Below, one piece after another: positions 1-11,019 of a DNA stretch of 64,000 bases (its first letter is position 1; each line of letters starts with the position of its first letter). The position numbers were made by a program, and so were the translations under genes. Below the pieces are notes generated by a model that saw only the letters and a program-made list of their open reading frames with translations, did no database searches and was not told the DNA's origin. The stretch comes from Rhynchopus euleeides (taxonomy: Eukaryota > Euglenozoa > Diplonemea > Diplonemida > Diplonemidae). The stretch spans positions 1,773,794-1,837,793 of the forward strand of contig OY723315.1 of the NCBI GenBank assembly GCA_963210315.1. Direction: 5' to 3'.

Positions 1-3000
1 GAGTGGGAGTCGAAGACCTGCATCCGGTTCACGATGTGCACGGAGGAGGCGACGTGCACGAAGCCGTACATGCGGTTCATCTCCGGCCCGCAGTGCAGCT
101 CGTATGTCGGGGCCACCTCCAGCGGTGTGACAAAGGTGTCGCTGTCCGGGTGCGGGCGCGGGTCGACGATCCATGAGCTTGGGCACGCGCTTGGGCTGCT
201 GCACGAACAGTCGCGGAAGGACCGGGACGAGAACGTGGTGGTGGACTACGCGCACATCAAGCCCGAGGCGGGGCCGAACATGGCGAAGATGGCGGGGACC
301 GGGCGTGACATCGGGCCGTACGACTACGGGTCGATCATGCACTACCCCGCGCGTGCGTTCAGCTCGGACGGGGAGTACACCATCATCGCGCCGGTGAAGA
401 TCGGGCAGCGCAGGGCGCTGAGCGAGGGGGACGCGGCGGCCATCAACTTCATGTACGGCGGGTGCGTGGCACGGCTGCCGCGGCCGCTGTGCATGGGGTC
501 GGTGCTGACGAACGAGACGCACGTGATCCCGCACTCGCGGGGGTGGGACATGGACTTCAACGCGGTGTACAGCCCCCCGGAGACGATGTCGGTGTCGTAC
601 GGGGCGACGACGGCACCGAGCGGGCGCTTCACAACGAGCGTGGCGGCGGGGGCGAGCATCGGGGACATGGGGTTCACGACGCTGCGCTTCACACCGACGG
701 CGGCGGACGCCGGGAAGACGTACGTGCTGAGCGCCACCTTCACCGGGTCGGACGGGGCGGCGGCGACGTGCTCGGTGTCGGTGCGCGTGGCGCGCGCGGA
801 GGCGGTGTGCTTCGGGATCGGGGGGGACGACGCGCGCGTGTGCAGCGGGCACGGTGTGTGCGTCGGGGGGCTGCAGAGCCCGTGCGTGTGCGACCTGGGG
901 TACGGCGGGGTGGACTGCAGCGCACAGGCGGGGTGCGTGGCCAACCAGGCGACCGACTTCGACGGCGGGGACGCGGGGGCGTGGTCCACGGGGGTGGTGG
1001 ACACCTCCTTCCACGCCGAGGGCGGGGGCAGCCTGCGCGTCGGGGTCCCGGGGAACGGGCGGCAGTACTCTGCATCTCTGGGGATGGCGGCGATTGCGCC
1101 GACGAAGGTGACCTTCTACATGGCAGGGCTGGCAGGGTCGCAGCGCATGCGGCTGTTTTCCGGCAGGACGGAGTGCACAAACGTGATGCGCAACGCGCAG
1201 GGCGTGTTCCAGGTGCAGAACAAGGAGCTGGCTGGGGAGGGGGTGCTGCAGGCACGCCGCTTCTACTTCGTGGAGATGCGGCTGGACTGGGCCGGGCGCA
1301 AGGTGTCGGTGCTGCTGGACGGGAAGCTGGTTGCGGAGGGTGTGAAGATGCACAGGGAGTGCTTTGCTGGGATGAACCTTGTCACCTTCGACGGGAACGG
1401 GGGGTGGGTCGACGACTTCCAGGCGTGGTGTACACACTTTGTCGCGATGGCGGGCCCGCTGGCAGACGGTGTGACGGCCGCGCAGCTGCGTGGGACGACG
1501 GAGAGCCACCACCAGCAGCAGGCCCTGGTGCTGACGGTTGCGGGGGCCACGGACACGTGGGTCGACACGCGTGCGAACAAGCGGCGCGTCATCGGGGCGC
1601 TGGTGGCAGACCTCCCGTCGGCGCGGGGGTGGAACGCGCACCGCGAGGCGCTGCTGCCGCTGGCACAGGCCGACACGCTCGTCACGATTGAGGGGCACGT
1701 GCTGACGGTGGGCCCGCTGCGGGCGGCACCGGGACTGGCACCCACAGTGGACGAGACGGTGTCGGTGCGGCTTGCGGGGGCGATGTTCAGGAGCGGCCAC
1801 CTGCCGGACACTGCCGGGGCAGCGCTGCGCTTCCAGCTGGCGGGGTCGTGCCCGCGGAGCAAGACGTGGGGCTTCGAGAGCTTCAGCGACATCCCTGCCG
1901 ACCTGGCATCGCAGGCCGCCATCACGACGCGCACGGTGCACGAGGGGCGCGGGGCGCTCCAGTTCACGTCCGCCTACGCCTTTGGCACGTTCCAGCCCGT
2001 GGGGACGGCGCTGCAGCCTGCTGGCGTCTCCATGGCGGTGCGGCTGGCGGACACACGGTACGGGCGGATGTCGGTGTCGCTCGTCGACGAGTCGGGCAAC
2101 TCGGTGAACCTGCAGTACGGGTACCTGCACCGGCTGGGCTTCCGCACCACGGACACCGCAGCCCCCAGCGGCTACCTCTACGAGTACGTGGCCCCGGTGG
2201 TGGCAGACCGCTTCCAGGTGATCAGCGTGTCGTTCGACTGGCAGGCGCGCACCTTCAGCATCAGCCTGGACGGGGCGGCTGTGGTGCCAAGCGCCCCGCT
2301 GCCGGGGAAGTTCTCGTCTGTGGCGAAGGTGACGGTGTACTCGTCGCGCGTGCCTGCGTACCTGGACTCGCTGTCGCTGCAGTGTGCGGACCCGCTGCCG
2401 ATGTTCGCTGTGGAGGGGTGCGGTGCGGCAGCACGCATGGCGGTGCACCCCGGGACGGACACGCACGGGCTGGGGGCGCAGGACCGGGTGGCGGTTGTGC
2501 CTGCTGCCGCCGCGGCGTCGGCAGGTGGCTGTGCGGCGGCGGAGGAGCAGTGTGCTGCGCTGTCTGCGTGCTCGTGGGAGTCGGGGTCGCTGTCGTCTGA
2601 GCTGGGGCGGGTCCACTGGGTCATGGGGTCGCAGGCGCGCCTGCAGGCCGGAGAGCAGTACCGCGTGTGCTACTTCCGCAAGTCGGCGGGTCGGTACGAC
2701 CTGCTGGAGGGGACCTTCAGGGGGTGCGGTGTGGGGACACCCGCACCTGCCCCTTCCACCACGGCCCCTGCAACACCGGCCCCGCAGACTGGGGCGCCTG
2801 CCACACCGTCCCCGGCAACGCCTGCACCGGAGACAGATGCACCGGTAACCCCTGCACCTGTCACGCCTGCACCTCGGACAACAGCACCTCAGACAGACGC
2901 ACCTGCCACACCATCCCCGGCAACGCCGGCACCCGACACAGACGCACCTGCCACACCTTCGCCGGCGACGCCTTCACCTGAGACAGATGCACCGGTGACC

Positions 3001-4733
3001 CCTGCACCTGCCACGTCCGCACCTCGGACACCAGCACCTCAGACAGGCGCGCCTGCCACAGACGCGCCTCGCACACCGGCCCCCAGCACATACGCGCCTG
3101 CCACTGCTTCGCCGGCAACATCTGCACCTCGCACACCGGCACCAAAGACAGACGCACCTGCCACACCGTCCCCGGCAACGCCTGCACCCGAGACAGACGC
3201 ACCCCCGACGCCTCCACCTAGGACCCCGGCACCTCAGACAGACGGGCCTGCGACACGTGCGCCTGCCACCACGGCACCGCGGACGGCGGCCCCGCGCACG
3301 GGTGCCCCACCCGCGTGCAGCGGGAAGGGCTGCAGGCGCCCCAACATCGTCGCGTTCGTCCCCAGCGCAATGGGCTTCTCCTGGGACGAGGCCCCGCAGG
3401 CGGGTGGGGCGGTGTCGGGTGTGCCGCCGATGCCGCACGTGGACCGTGTGCGTGCGGAGGGTGCGGTGTTCCAGCGCGCCTACACCACCGCAGGCCACAG
3501 CATGCCGTCGCGCTTCAGCTTCCTGACGGGGCGGCACGCCAGCAGGTCGTGGACGCTGCGCAGGTCGTCCGCCCGCAAGGTGTCGCGGTGGAACGGGCGG
3601 GTGCGTGTGGCCGGGGGTGCGCGGCTGACGCTGGCGGACGGGGCCAGCACCCTGCAGGCGGCACTGGCGCGCAGCGGGTACGAGACGATTCACTCCGGGG
3701 ACTGGGGGCTGCACGGGGCGAAGAGGACGGTGCGGCACAACAACACGGCGCTGCAGCAGATGATCAAGGACACGGGCTTCACGCAGGTTGCGTCTGCGTA
3801 CCTCCCGATGCACGGCAGGAAGGCGGGGAAGAACCCGGCGACGGGGGAGACGTGGTCGCACAACCCGGAGTGGATGGTGAACACGTCGCTTGCGGCGGTG
3901 GGGGCTGCTGTGTCCGCGGGGAAGCCGTTCTTCCTGCACATGGCACCGACCGGGCCGCGCGCCCCAGCGACGAAGGCGGCGCTGGAGGACTTGACGTGCG
4001 CGCGACCCCCGCAGGGATGCTGGCGGCTGCGCCGGAGACGACGATGCGGCCGCGGGCGGAGCTGTGGGCGGCGGCCGTCGCAGCCGCGGAGGCCAGCGGG
4101 TTGGACGCACGCCATGCCGAGAGGTTTGCCGGGCACATGTGGGTGGATGACGCCCTCGGTGCGGTGCTGGACGGGCTGGAGGCACTCGGGGTGCTGGACG
4201 AGACGCTGGTGCTGGTGTCGAGCGACGTCGGGGCGGCTGGGCGGGACCTGCAGGAGACTCGCACGCGTGTGATGCAGGCGGTCCGCTTCCCTGCCGAGGT
4301 GGCGGCCGGAACGCAGGTCGCATCGGTGGTGACGCACGCGGACACGGCTGCGGCGCTGCTGGACCTGGCGGGAGCTGCTGCCACGGGCGGGCTGGATCTG
4401 GATGGGGTGTCGTGGCGTGCCGAGGCGGCGGGGGCAGGGGCACCCCCGACAACCGTGCCCAAGGTGGTGGAGGACGACCTGGGGCGCGCCGTCGTTGCAG
4501 GGCGGTGGAAGTACGTCGACTACGGGGCGACGAGCACGGCCGAGCCGGAGCTGTTCGACCTGGCCACCGACCCGGCCGGCAAGACCAACGTCGCAGGGCT
4601 GGCGCAGCACGCGGGCACGGTGGCTGTCATGGCGTCGTACCTTGCGTGCCACGATGCGGACACCGGGCTGGGCGCAGGGGCGCAGGGGTGCACCGTCCCC
4701 CTGATTGCAAACGAGTTTGCCCGGTCCCCGTGA
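1..4733 (+). CDS. Astacin metalloprotease / LamG-like / sulfatase-like secreted fusion protein (5' partial, one frameshift)
   Basis: The reading frame is open from base 1, so the N-terminus lies outside the window. The first residues (WESKTCIRF) already match the start of an astacin (M12A) domain. The zinc motif HExxHxxGxxHE is at nt 172-207 and the Met-turn SIMHYP at about 334-351. A beta-sandwich-like segment follows (about 480-800), then an EGF-like Cys cluster (about 811-940) and two LamG/concanavalin-like jelly rolls (about 950-1430 and 1866-2390). A Thr/Pro/Ala linker (about 2740-3310) leads to a sulfatase-like domain beginning with PNIV at about 3340. The sulfatase signature is SMPSR (3499-3513), a Ser-type S-x-P-x-R. 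The usual Asp-Asp metal ligands after PNIV are replaced by PSAMG, and the later SDHG-like motif reads SSDVG. Near 3990-4010 the homologous reading moves from frame 1 to frame 3, which stops at 4731-4733. This is either a sequencing indel or a real lesion. An extracellular role is inferred. Confidence 0.8.
2740..3310 (+). repeat. Thr/Pro/Ala-rich coding repeat (linker)
   Basis: Degenerate tandem codons for motifs such as TPAP, TDAPAT and TPSPAT join the LamG-like region to the sulfatase-like domain. Such linkers are normally extended and heavily O-glycosylated. The repeat is imperfect and in frame throughout, so it is selected coding sequence, not a decayed satellite. Confidence 0.8.
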
Positions 4734-6582
4734 ATGAGTGGGATGAGTGAGAGCCACCTGCCAATATTGCAGGGCTGTGGGCAGCTTGTGAATGGAATAC
4801 TGTGAAGCTGAATCTTCGAATATACGAAACCGACGGTGAAAAGACACGGTCATGTGGCCTCGTCGTTACTGTTGTCTCTGAAATGAAAAGTGGTGCGGGA
4901 CCAGGGCAAGAAAATCATGGATGATGGGGGTTCTGGGGAGCTGATTCTCTTCTTATTTTGACCATTTTCATGCTCCCCAGCCCATATTCCTCTTGTCTCT
5001 GCCTTTTGGTACTACTTTCTCAGTTTCTTCTCTTTTCCCTTTTCCTTTTGAATGATGCAATTGACCTGCCGATGTCGTTGCGATGTGATACTTTACTTAT
5101 GAATGTGACTGCCAAGTTGAACGCACCTCGCTTGTGGGCCCATCCACACTCCCCTGTGTGTTGAGGGATGAGGGGAGAGCACATGCCGCACGCAGACAGT
5201 CCACAAAAACAGAACGCCGCTGGTTCGGCAGTTTGGGTGTGGGTGTTCGCACTGTTGCAGTAGTGTGTGGGTGTGTGTGTGTGGGTCTTGTTCTGCATCC
5301 CTGCTGGCTGCTGGGTTCTCTTCCCTGGTTCCCAGTCTGCCGTCCGCTTTGTTTGTTTGTTTCTGCATGTTTCTTTCCCCGCCTCCTACTACCTCTGCAT
5401 TGTGGGACGCCGTGTGTCTGCGTCCCAATGCACAGCTCTGCTGTTGGCGGGGTGTGTGGGCGGCACCACGCCCACACCCCTCTCGCTGCTGCGTCCCTCC
5501 CGTGCAGCGATGATTCAATGTCTCCCACCCCACTGCGTGCGTGCGTGCTGTGTTGCCGTGTTGCGTGCTGCCCTGCTGGAGAGGTTGGCTCTGCCGCCCC
5601 TGTGTGCCCCACCGGCACACGGTGGCGTGCGGGCACCGTTGTCAGGTGTGTTGATTCAGCCCGACGTCGGAAACCTAAAAACGGGCGGGCAGCCGTGCCG
5701 GCGTGAGCACGATTTCCGCAGAGGCGTGTTTGTGGGTCCGGGTTCACACGGCAGCAGGGGCGCGTCCTAGCTCAGAGCTGGTGGCCTGCGCCCCACACTG
5801 GCGTGTGCGCCCTCACCCCCTCGCCTCTGCACCAAGGTAACAACCGACCCTGTTGGGGGCTCCGGTTCCCCATTACCTCCCTTCTTCCCCTTCGGTCCCG
5901 AACCCCTGTGTGGGGTCCTGGCCTTGTGTGCTGGGCATGCATGTTTGGCCTGAAGGGCTTCCCACCCAGCACAATCTTCTACTTCCACTTCCACAAGTCA
6001 CAGCCACAGCCACGGCGACAGTCACGGCGTCTCTGCATCTTGTCTGCTGCTTTGTTGCTGCATCAAGCTGCCTTGCCTGAAGATCCGTGGTATATCTTCA
6101 GGGCCACATCTGCGACTGCCGGCCTGAGGGTGGCTGTGGCCCTGTTCACACCTGCTGTTCCATGACAAGGCCTCGGCACGGCTGCACCCACACGGGTTGC
6201 TATCTTCTTCCTGCCGTGCTGGCGCCCTCGTTTGTTTCCACCCGTCCCACTGCATGTTTCCTCCCAACATCCCCCATCCCCACGTCCCACATCCCAGTGA
6301 TGAGCCCACACACTGTTGGGCTCACTTCGTGCTGCTGTGCCAGCTCTTCTGGACAGATGCTGGAAAAGGCAACAAGACGGCATGCCACTCCCCTCCCCTC
6401 CACCCTGCTGCTCTCTCGGAGTGCAACATTCTTTCAGCAACGGTCAGCCCACCACAAACAACCACACACCCCTTTGCACCCTTCCCGCCCGACTGACCCC
6501 CCACGTCACAGGTGCCACACACCAACCATGCTTGCACCGTGACAGCCCACCCCCACTGCACCTGCGGTGCCGCACCAAGGCA
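4734..6582. other. Intergenic spacer, 1.85 kb
   Basis: No coding region is supported. It holds a T-rich stretch (about 4960-5060), GT-rich simple sequence (about 5260-5290) and C-rich tracts before the next gene. Open frames here look like GC-driven chance frames without domains. A possible splice-acceptor-like CAG lies near 6511, upstream of the next ATG. Confidence 0.5.
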
Positions 6583-7641
6583 ATGCTCGACTCGCTGCAG
6601 TTCGTCGGGTATGCCCCCGATGAACGCGACGACCCCTCCTCCCGCTCCCCACCCAGGCATGCATGGCCCCCTGTCAGCAGCAAGGAGGCGTGCCTGCAGA
6701 CCCTGCTCCACACCTCGCTGTATCCGCCCGGCGACGCGCGGAGCGACAGCGCCTCTTCCGACGGGCAGCCTGCTGTTATCCACAGCCCTTTCGCAGACGG
6801 CATGTCCCTGGTTGCAGGCATGCGAGCCCGAAGCACATCGCCGCGGCACGCACCCCACCGCGGCAGGGGCCACCAACGCCGAGCTTCTCGCGACCTCTCC
6901 GTGTCGCCGTGCACCAGCCTCCACGACCTGCCGCTGCTGCGCGAGATCCCCCCCTTCCGTGGGCAGAAGCCCGTCACACCTTCGGGGAGCGAGCACCACG
7001 TCTTCGCGACTGACAGGCGAGTCCGACGGCACAACTGCGTCGCATCGGGCTACGCCCTCGCACCTGCGAAGGACCTGGGCCTGGGGGAGGCCGGCAGTGC
7101 TGCCCTGTGGGACAGGCTGCACCGGCGGAGCGGGTCGTGCGGGCGGGGCAAGGCGCGGAGGGGGTCTTCTGCAGCAGCGGTGGACAGGCATGGGGTGAGG
7201 CGGGCGGTTCCGCGCGACTATGTTTACCACACCCCGCGCAAGGCGGAGAAGCGGCAGCGGGCGGAGGAGGCTGTGCTGCGGCAGTCGGACGTGATGGCAG
7301 GGGTGCCTCGTGACTGCCGCTTCCAGCCCCAGATCAGCGCGCGCGCCGCGGAGCGCGAGGGCCGCGGCAAGAAGTGGTGGGTGGGGCTGTCGAAGCAGCC
7401 GAAGCGGGATTCCAAGACGCCGAAGAAGGAGGAGCACTTCCCCTACAAGCCGAACCTGGACCACCTGCACCCCGGGGTGACGCTGGACAAGAGTGTGAAC
7501 CCGAAGGAGGCAGCTCAGCGGCTCTACTCTGACTCGTCGGTGCGCCGGGCGCGCCGCGAGAACGACAGGATCCTGGTGCATGCCATGGAGAAGCAGTCCT
7601 TTAAAAAGGGCCACGATCGTGCCATGGCGCATGGCGCATGA
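6583..7641 (+). CDS. Basic protein of unknown function
   Basis: Not recognised. Using the ATG at 6583 it is a single-exon protein of 352 residues. The frame stays open further upstream, but a pyrimidine-rich CAG near 6511 makes this ATG the likely start. An out-of-frame ATG lies between the two, so the start is not certain. The N-terminal half is Ser/Pro/Arg-rich and looks disordered. The C-terminal third is highly basic and has a FQPQIS segment, then FPYKPNL, then RLYSDSSVRRARREN. The order F-x-P-x-I then RLYxD resembles short motifs seen in many flagellate cytoskeletal proteins, but this resemblance is weak. No signal peptide or membrane span is seen. Confidence 0.6.
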   Translation: MLDSLQFVGYAPDERDDPSSRSPPRHAWPPVSSKEACLQTLLHTSLYPPGDARSDSASSDGQPAVIHSPFADGMSLVAGMRARSTSPRHAPHRGRGHQRRASRDLSVSPCTSLHDLPLLREIPPFRGQKPVTPSGSEHHVFATDRRVRRHNCVASGYALAPAKDLGLGEAGSAALWDRLHRRSGSCGRGKARRGSSAAAVDRHGVRRAVPRDYVYHTPRKAEKRQRAEEAVLRQSDVMAGVPRDCRFQPQISARAAEREGRGKKWWVGLSKQPKRDSKTPKKEEHFPYKPNLDHLHPGVTLDKSVNPKEAAQRLYSDSSVRRARRENDRILVHAMEKQSFKKGHDRAMAHGA

Positions 7642-8175
7642 AGGCCTCTGCCCTCTGTGATGCGTGGGTGGAAGGGAGAGAGCTGTGGGTGGATTCCCCC
7701 GAGACGTAAGCTAGCGGGTGGGGGGTGGGGTGTTGTTGCTCCGTGTCACTTCTGCCAAATCTGTGGCGCTCTTCAGCCAGCAGTGCTGTGTGTGGTGAGC
7801 TTGCCTTTACGTTCTCACTCTCCTGCACTTCTGAGCGAAGGCCCCCTTTGGGCACTCGGTGGGCCTAGAGGCTATTATTCTGTATATTCTGTATTCTGTG
7901 TAACCCGTTTGGTTTTGATTCTGCTCGTCGGTTGCAGTGGAGGGATAGACTCGTCGGTGGGGGGGTGGGGGTGGGGGCTTCGCCCTGTGCAATAACCTGT
8001 GCCTGTGTGCCGCAGAGAGCTGGGTGAGCCAGAGGAGGGGTGATGCGCCCCTTTGTGGAACCCCATTTCACCACGGTCTAGGTTTCGGATGCTGCCTGTG
8101 TTGAGAGTGGGCTGTTGTTTGCTATCTGCATCGTACCCATGCCACAGGTCCCACACACGCTCTCTCTCAGCCAAG
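7642..8175. other. Intergenic spacer
   Basis: No gene seen. It contains a copy of the dispersed 17-mer TTCTGAGCGAAGGCCCC (7829-7845), a short AT-rich patch (about 7870-7910) and a G-rich run near 7960. The pyrimidine tract before the GST gene lies at its right end. Confidence 0.45.
8157..8170 (+). promoter_or_regulatory. Candidate trans-splice (or 5'UTR) acceptor upstream of the GST gene
   Basis: A CT-rich tract ends in CAG at 8168-8170, only 5 nt before the ATG at 8176. Such a short leader is typical of spliced-leader addition in euglenozoans, though an ordinary 5'UTR intron would look the same. Confidence 0.4.
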
Positions 8176-8841
8176 ATGCCCGGTAAGGTGTACGGCCACG
8201 CGGTCTCGCAGCCCAGCCGCTCTGTGCAGTGGTTCGTCGACTACGCCAACCTGGATGTGGAGGTGGAGCACGTCGACATCATGACCGGGAAGAACAAGGA
8301 GCCGGAGTTCGTGGCGAAGTTCCCCAACGCGAAGGTGCCGTCGTTCGAGGAGGGCGACTTCAAGCTGGAGGAGGGTGCGGCCATCCTGCAGTACCTGGCA
8401 GAGGGGCACGCCATCGTGCCGAAGACCGCGGAGCAGCGTGCGCGTGTGATGATGATGATCGGGCGCAACCTGGCACAGGCACGCAAGATCACTGTGGAGG
8501 TGGTGCTGCCGCTCTTCTTCGGGAAGGAGGAGGAGAAGGCTGCGCTGATCAAGGCAGGCATCGAGAAGATCCGTCCCGAGCTGGCGAAGTACGACACGCT
8601 GCTGTCGAAGACGAAGTACGTGGCAGGTGACGAGCTGTCGCTGGCTGACTTCATGTTCGTGACGGAGGTGGACCAGCTGGCGGTGATGAAGGAGGCGATC
8701 GGGACGGACGTCCTCGCCGACTACCCGCACATCACAGCCTACCTGCAGCGCATCGCTGAGGTGCCTGGCTACAAGAAGTGCGTGGGTGCTGTTGCCGACA
8801 TCATGGCGGCTGCCGCTGCGGCGAAGAAGGCCGGGCAGTAA
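8176..8841 (+). CDS. Glutathione S-transferase-like protein
   Basis: A single-exon protein of 221 residues with the two-domain GST layout. The N-terminal thioredoxin-like half has SQPSRSVQW, with a Ser placed like the catalytic Ser of theta-class enzymes. It continues with FPNAKVPSFEEGDFKLEEGAAILQYLAE, whose VPSF cis-Pro and E-[GS]-xAI positions bind the gamma-glutamyl part of glutathione. The C-terminal helical half has the N-capping/hydrophobic-staple sequence GDELSLADF. The length is normal for the family. The likely role is cytosolic conjugation or reduction of electrophiles with glutathione or a related thiol; the substrate is unknown. The ATG at 8176 is chosen over the longer open frame because it follows the acceptor CAG and starts exactly at the domain. 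The alanine- and lysine-rich tail is unremarkable. Confidence 0.88.
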   Translation: MPGKVYGHAVSQPSRSVQWFVDYANLDVEVEHVDIMTGKNKEPEFVAKFPNAKVPSFEEGDFKLEEGAAILQYLAEGHAIVPKTAEQRARVMMMIGRNLAQARKITVEVVLPLFFGKEEEKAALIKAGIEKIRPELAKYDTLLSKTKYVAGDELSLADFMFVTEVDQLAVMKEAIGTDVLADYPHITAYLQRIAEVPGYKKCVGAVADIMAAAAAAKKAGQ

Positions 8842-9566
8842 TGCGGCTGCCCTTTAGAGGACACCAGGCATACACCAGCTGTGCCACCAACGATAATTAC
8901 CGCCCGCCGCCTCCACAACCCACCACCTCTTGCACAAGAGGGCTCCTGGGTTTTGATTTGCTTTGGCGACGTGGCCAACACTGGCACACCAAGAAGGGAT
9001 ATTGGCATTTGATTTTTTGCACCGCCCCCCGGCTAACTCCCACGAAGGGGTTGGACGCGAAACCCACGTCCCGCACAAATTGTGTTTCCCCCTTTTCCCC
9101 TTTTCCCCATTTGATTTTAATGCTTCGTTGCGCGGGAGGGCCGATGCTCCACGGACCGGCCCTACCCTGCACCACACACAGCAGGCTTGCCTGACCCACT
9201 CTCGCCTGCCTGCGCAGGCGACACGCTTTTCGACCGTGGTTGCTGTCGCCCTTATCCCGACACACTGCCGTCGCCCCGCCTGTCCCCTCTCTCCCCTATC
9301 GCTTTGCCTCACATGCGTTTGCCTCCTGCCCGAGGCTGGCCTCAATACCACCCCGCTGGGAAGTAGGTCCCCTGTAGACGGCGACCCCATCTCCCTGCGA
9401 ACAGACACGGCAGCACAGCACCCTCCCCCACCCCCCTCCCACCCACCGGGACCCCGACTGGGCGCCACGAATGTCGTAGTATTGCTGCACCTTTGGTCCT
9501 CCTCAGCACCGCTTTGCCACTCTCTACCAACACAGGCTGTGTGTGTTCCTCCACCTAGGCGGCACG
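8842..9566. other. Intergenic spacer
   Basis: No coding region supported. The sequence is pyrimidine-rich towards its right end (about 9230-9560), as expected for a processing signal upstream of the kinase gene. A CTAG acceptor-like site ends at 9558. Confidence 0.45.
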
Positions 9567-10661
9567 ATGTCAGAGAGCGACTATGTCATCAGGCCGAAGG
9601 AGGAGCTCAGCAACACGCTGTACCGGGTGGCAGATCTCCTGAACGAGAAGGAGGAGGTCACGCTGGAGGGAAAGCAGGAGGCGGCGGAGCTGGTGATTAT
9701 CTTCGTGGGAAAGCTGGCGGAGGCATCGTTGGGAAACCTGTCGCACCTGCAGACGGCGAAGGATGGGAAGATTATCGTGCGTGTGAAGCAGGCTGATGGC
9801 TTCGAGGCGACGTACGCCAAGCTTGTGGAGGCTGACTGGACGCCTGCCGAGAAGCTGAACCACAAGCTGGAGTCTCTCGACGAGGAGGACAAGCACGGCA
9901 CTCTGTGGCGCAGCTCCCGCCTGGGCCACATCCTGAAGCCTGGCGTCAGCGCTGTGAAGATGGAGCGCGAGATCAACGGCTTCAAGAAGCTGGGGCAGCA
10001 CAAGAGGTTCCGCAGGTTCCTCCCCGGATTCTACGGCACACGCACCCTGCAGGGCAGCCCCTACATGCAGATGGAGAACCTGCTGCACAGGCTGTCGGGG
10101 CCTGTCGCCAGCGTGGACATCAAGATGGGCCGCAAGACCTGGGATGAGGATGCCCCGCAGGAGAAGCAGGAGAAGGAGGCTGCCAAGATCGTCGAGGGCA
10201 AGTGCTCTTCGCTCGGGTTCCGCCTTGTCGGGATGAAGGCGGGGAGCCACTCGCTGACGCATTTCGAGATTCGTGACAAGAACGACCTGACCGTCGAGGA
10301 GTTCAAGGAGCTGGGCATGAAGCCCTTCCTCGCCAAGACTGAGGGCTCCGAGGACCTGGACCTGCACAGCCTGCGTGAGGTGATTCGGCAGGCGTCGGCT
10401 CTGCAGAAGCTGATGAAGGACGGTTACGGTGGCGTGCTGCGTGCTGCCTCGCTCTTCATTGCGAGGGAGATGAAGCCGCGCGGCAAACTCGTGTTCAAGG
10501 TATGTTAAAGTGATGATGCCACGTCCTGCCGCACCACACCCGCATAGGTGATCGACCTGGCACACTACACGGAGACGGATGCTATCGACGAGAACTTCAT
10601 CGATGGCATCGACCAGCTGCTGGCCCCCCTGAAGGAACTGGCCAAGAAAGATCGCGAGTGA
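9567..10661 (+). CDS. Inositol polyphosphate kinase (IPMK/IP6K/IP3K superfamily)
   Basis: Two exons, 9567-10499 and 10548-10661, give 348 residues. The 48-nt intron (10500-10547) starts GTATGT and ends TAG. Splicing restores the family's C-terminal VIDLAHY motif, equivalent to IDFAH, whose Asp (D314) binds metal-ATP. The substrate-binding signature PxxxDxKxG is at P179-G188 (D184, K186, G188). It is followed by SSLGFRLVGMKAG, the usual SxLGFRxxG block. These enzymes phosphorylate inositol polyphosphates with ATP to make higher IPs or pyrophosphates. The sequence does not settle which member this is. The ATG lies 8 nt after a CTAG acceptor-like site. The short final exon and single phase-0 intron are well supported. 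Confidence 0.9.
10500..10547 (+). other. Spliceosomal intron of the inositol polyphosphate kinase gene
   Basis: 48 nt, donor GTATGT and acceptor ATAG, phase 0. Translating through it gives a stop after two residues, while removing it completes the catalytic domain. It is the clearest model for intron size and donor sequence in this window. Confidence 0.9.
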
Positions 10662-11019
10662 CCCTGAGGCCGCGGCCGCTTTCTTCCTACTAACCCTGCC
10701 ATATAATCCTCGACGGTTGTGGCCATGGTGTCTGGCGGCTTAGCTGTCAGCCACATCTAACGTTAACCGGACGGAGTCGCTCAGCCGACTGGGTTTCCGT
10801 CGTGTACTAAATGAAGCAAGTTGCTGCACCCCTCGGGTGGGTTTCCAAATAAGTCGGCACTCTGCGAACAAGACTCAAGAGTCTCGAAGTTACAAGAAGC
10901 GATAAGAATTGTATTTCAGTGAGCAGACACAGTTCTCGCCATTGCTGCTGGCACGAGCGACCCTGCTTCACAACCACACCCGCCAGGCCGTTCTTTGCAG
11001 AGGCAAGGGGCGCTACACC
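10662..11019. other. Intergenic spacer, 358 bp
   Basis: No gene seen. A pyrimidine-rich TTCTTTGCAG ends at 11000, 19 nt upstream of the next ATG, and is a plausible trans-splice or 5'UTR acceptor. Confidence 0.45.

Noticed and set aside
2974-4452. 492-codon open frame on the minus strand
   Set aside because: It lies opposite the astacin/sulfatase gene, is extremely Arg/Pro-rich and has no domain. It is a by-product of high GC at third codon positions.
5134-5770. Overlapping plus- and minus-strand open frames in the first spacer
   Set aside because: Cys/Val/Gly-rich translations of GT-rich simple sequence; no domain, no intron signals and no conserved start context.
6322-7632. 436-codon minus-strand open frame opposite the basic unknown protein
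   Set aside because: Composition is His/Arg/Leu-skewed with no motif, whereas the plus strand has a plausible start context and a structured C-terminus. The plus reading is preferred.
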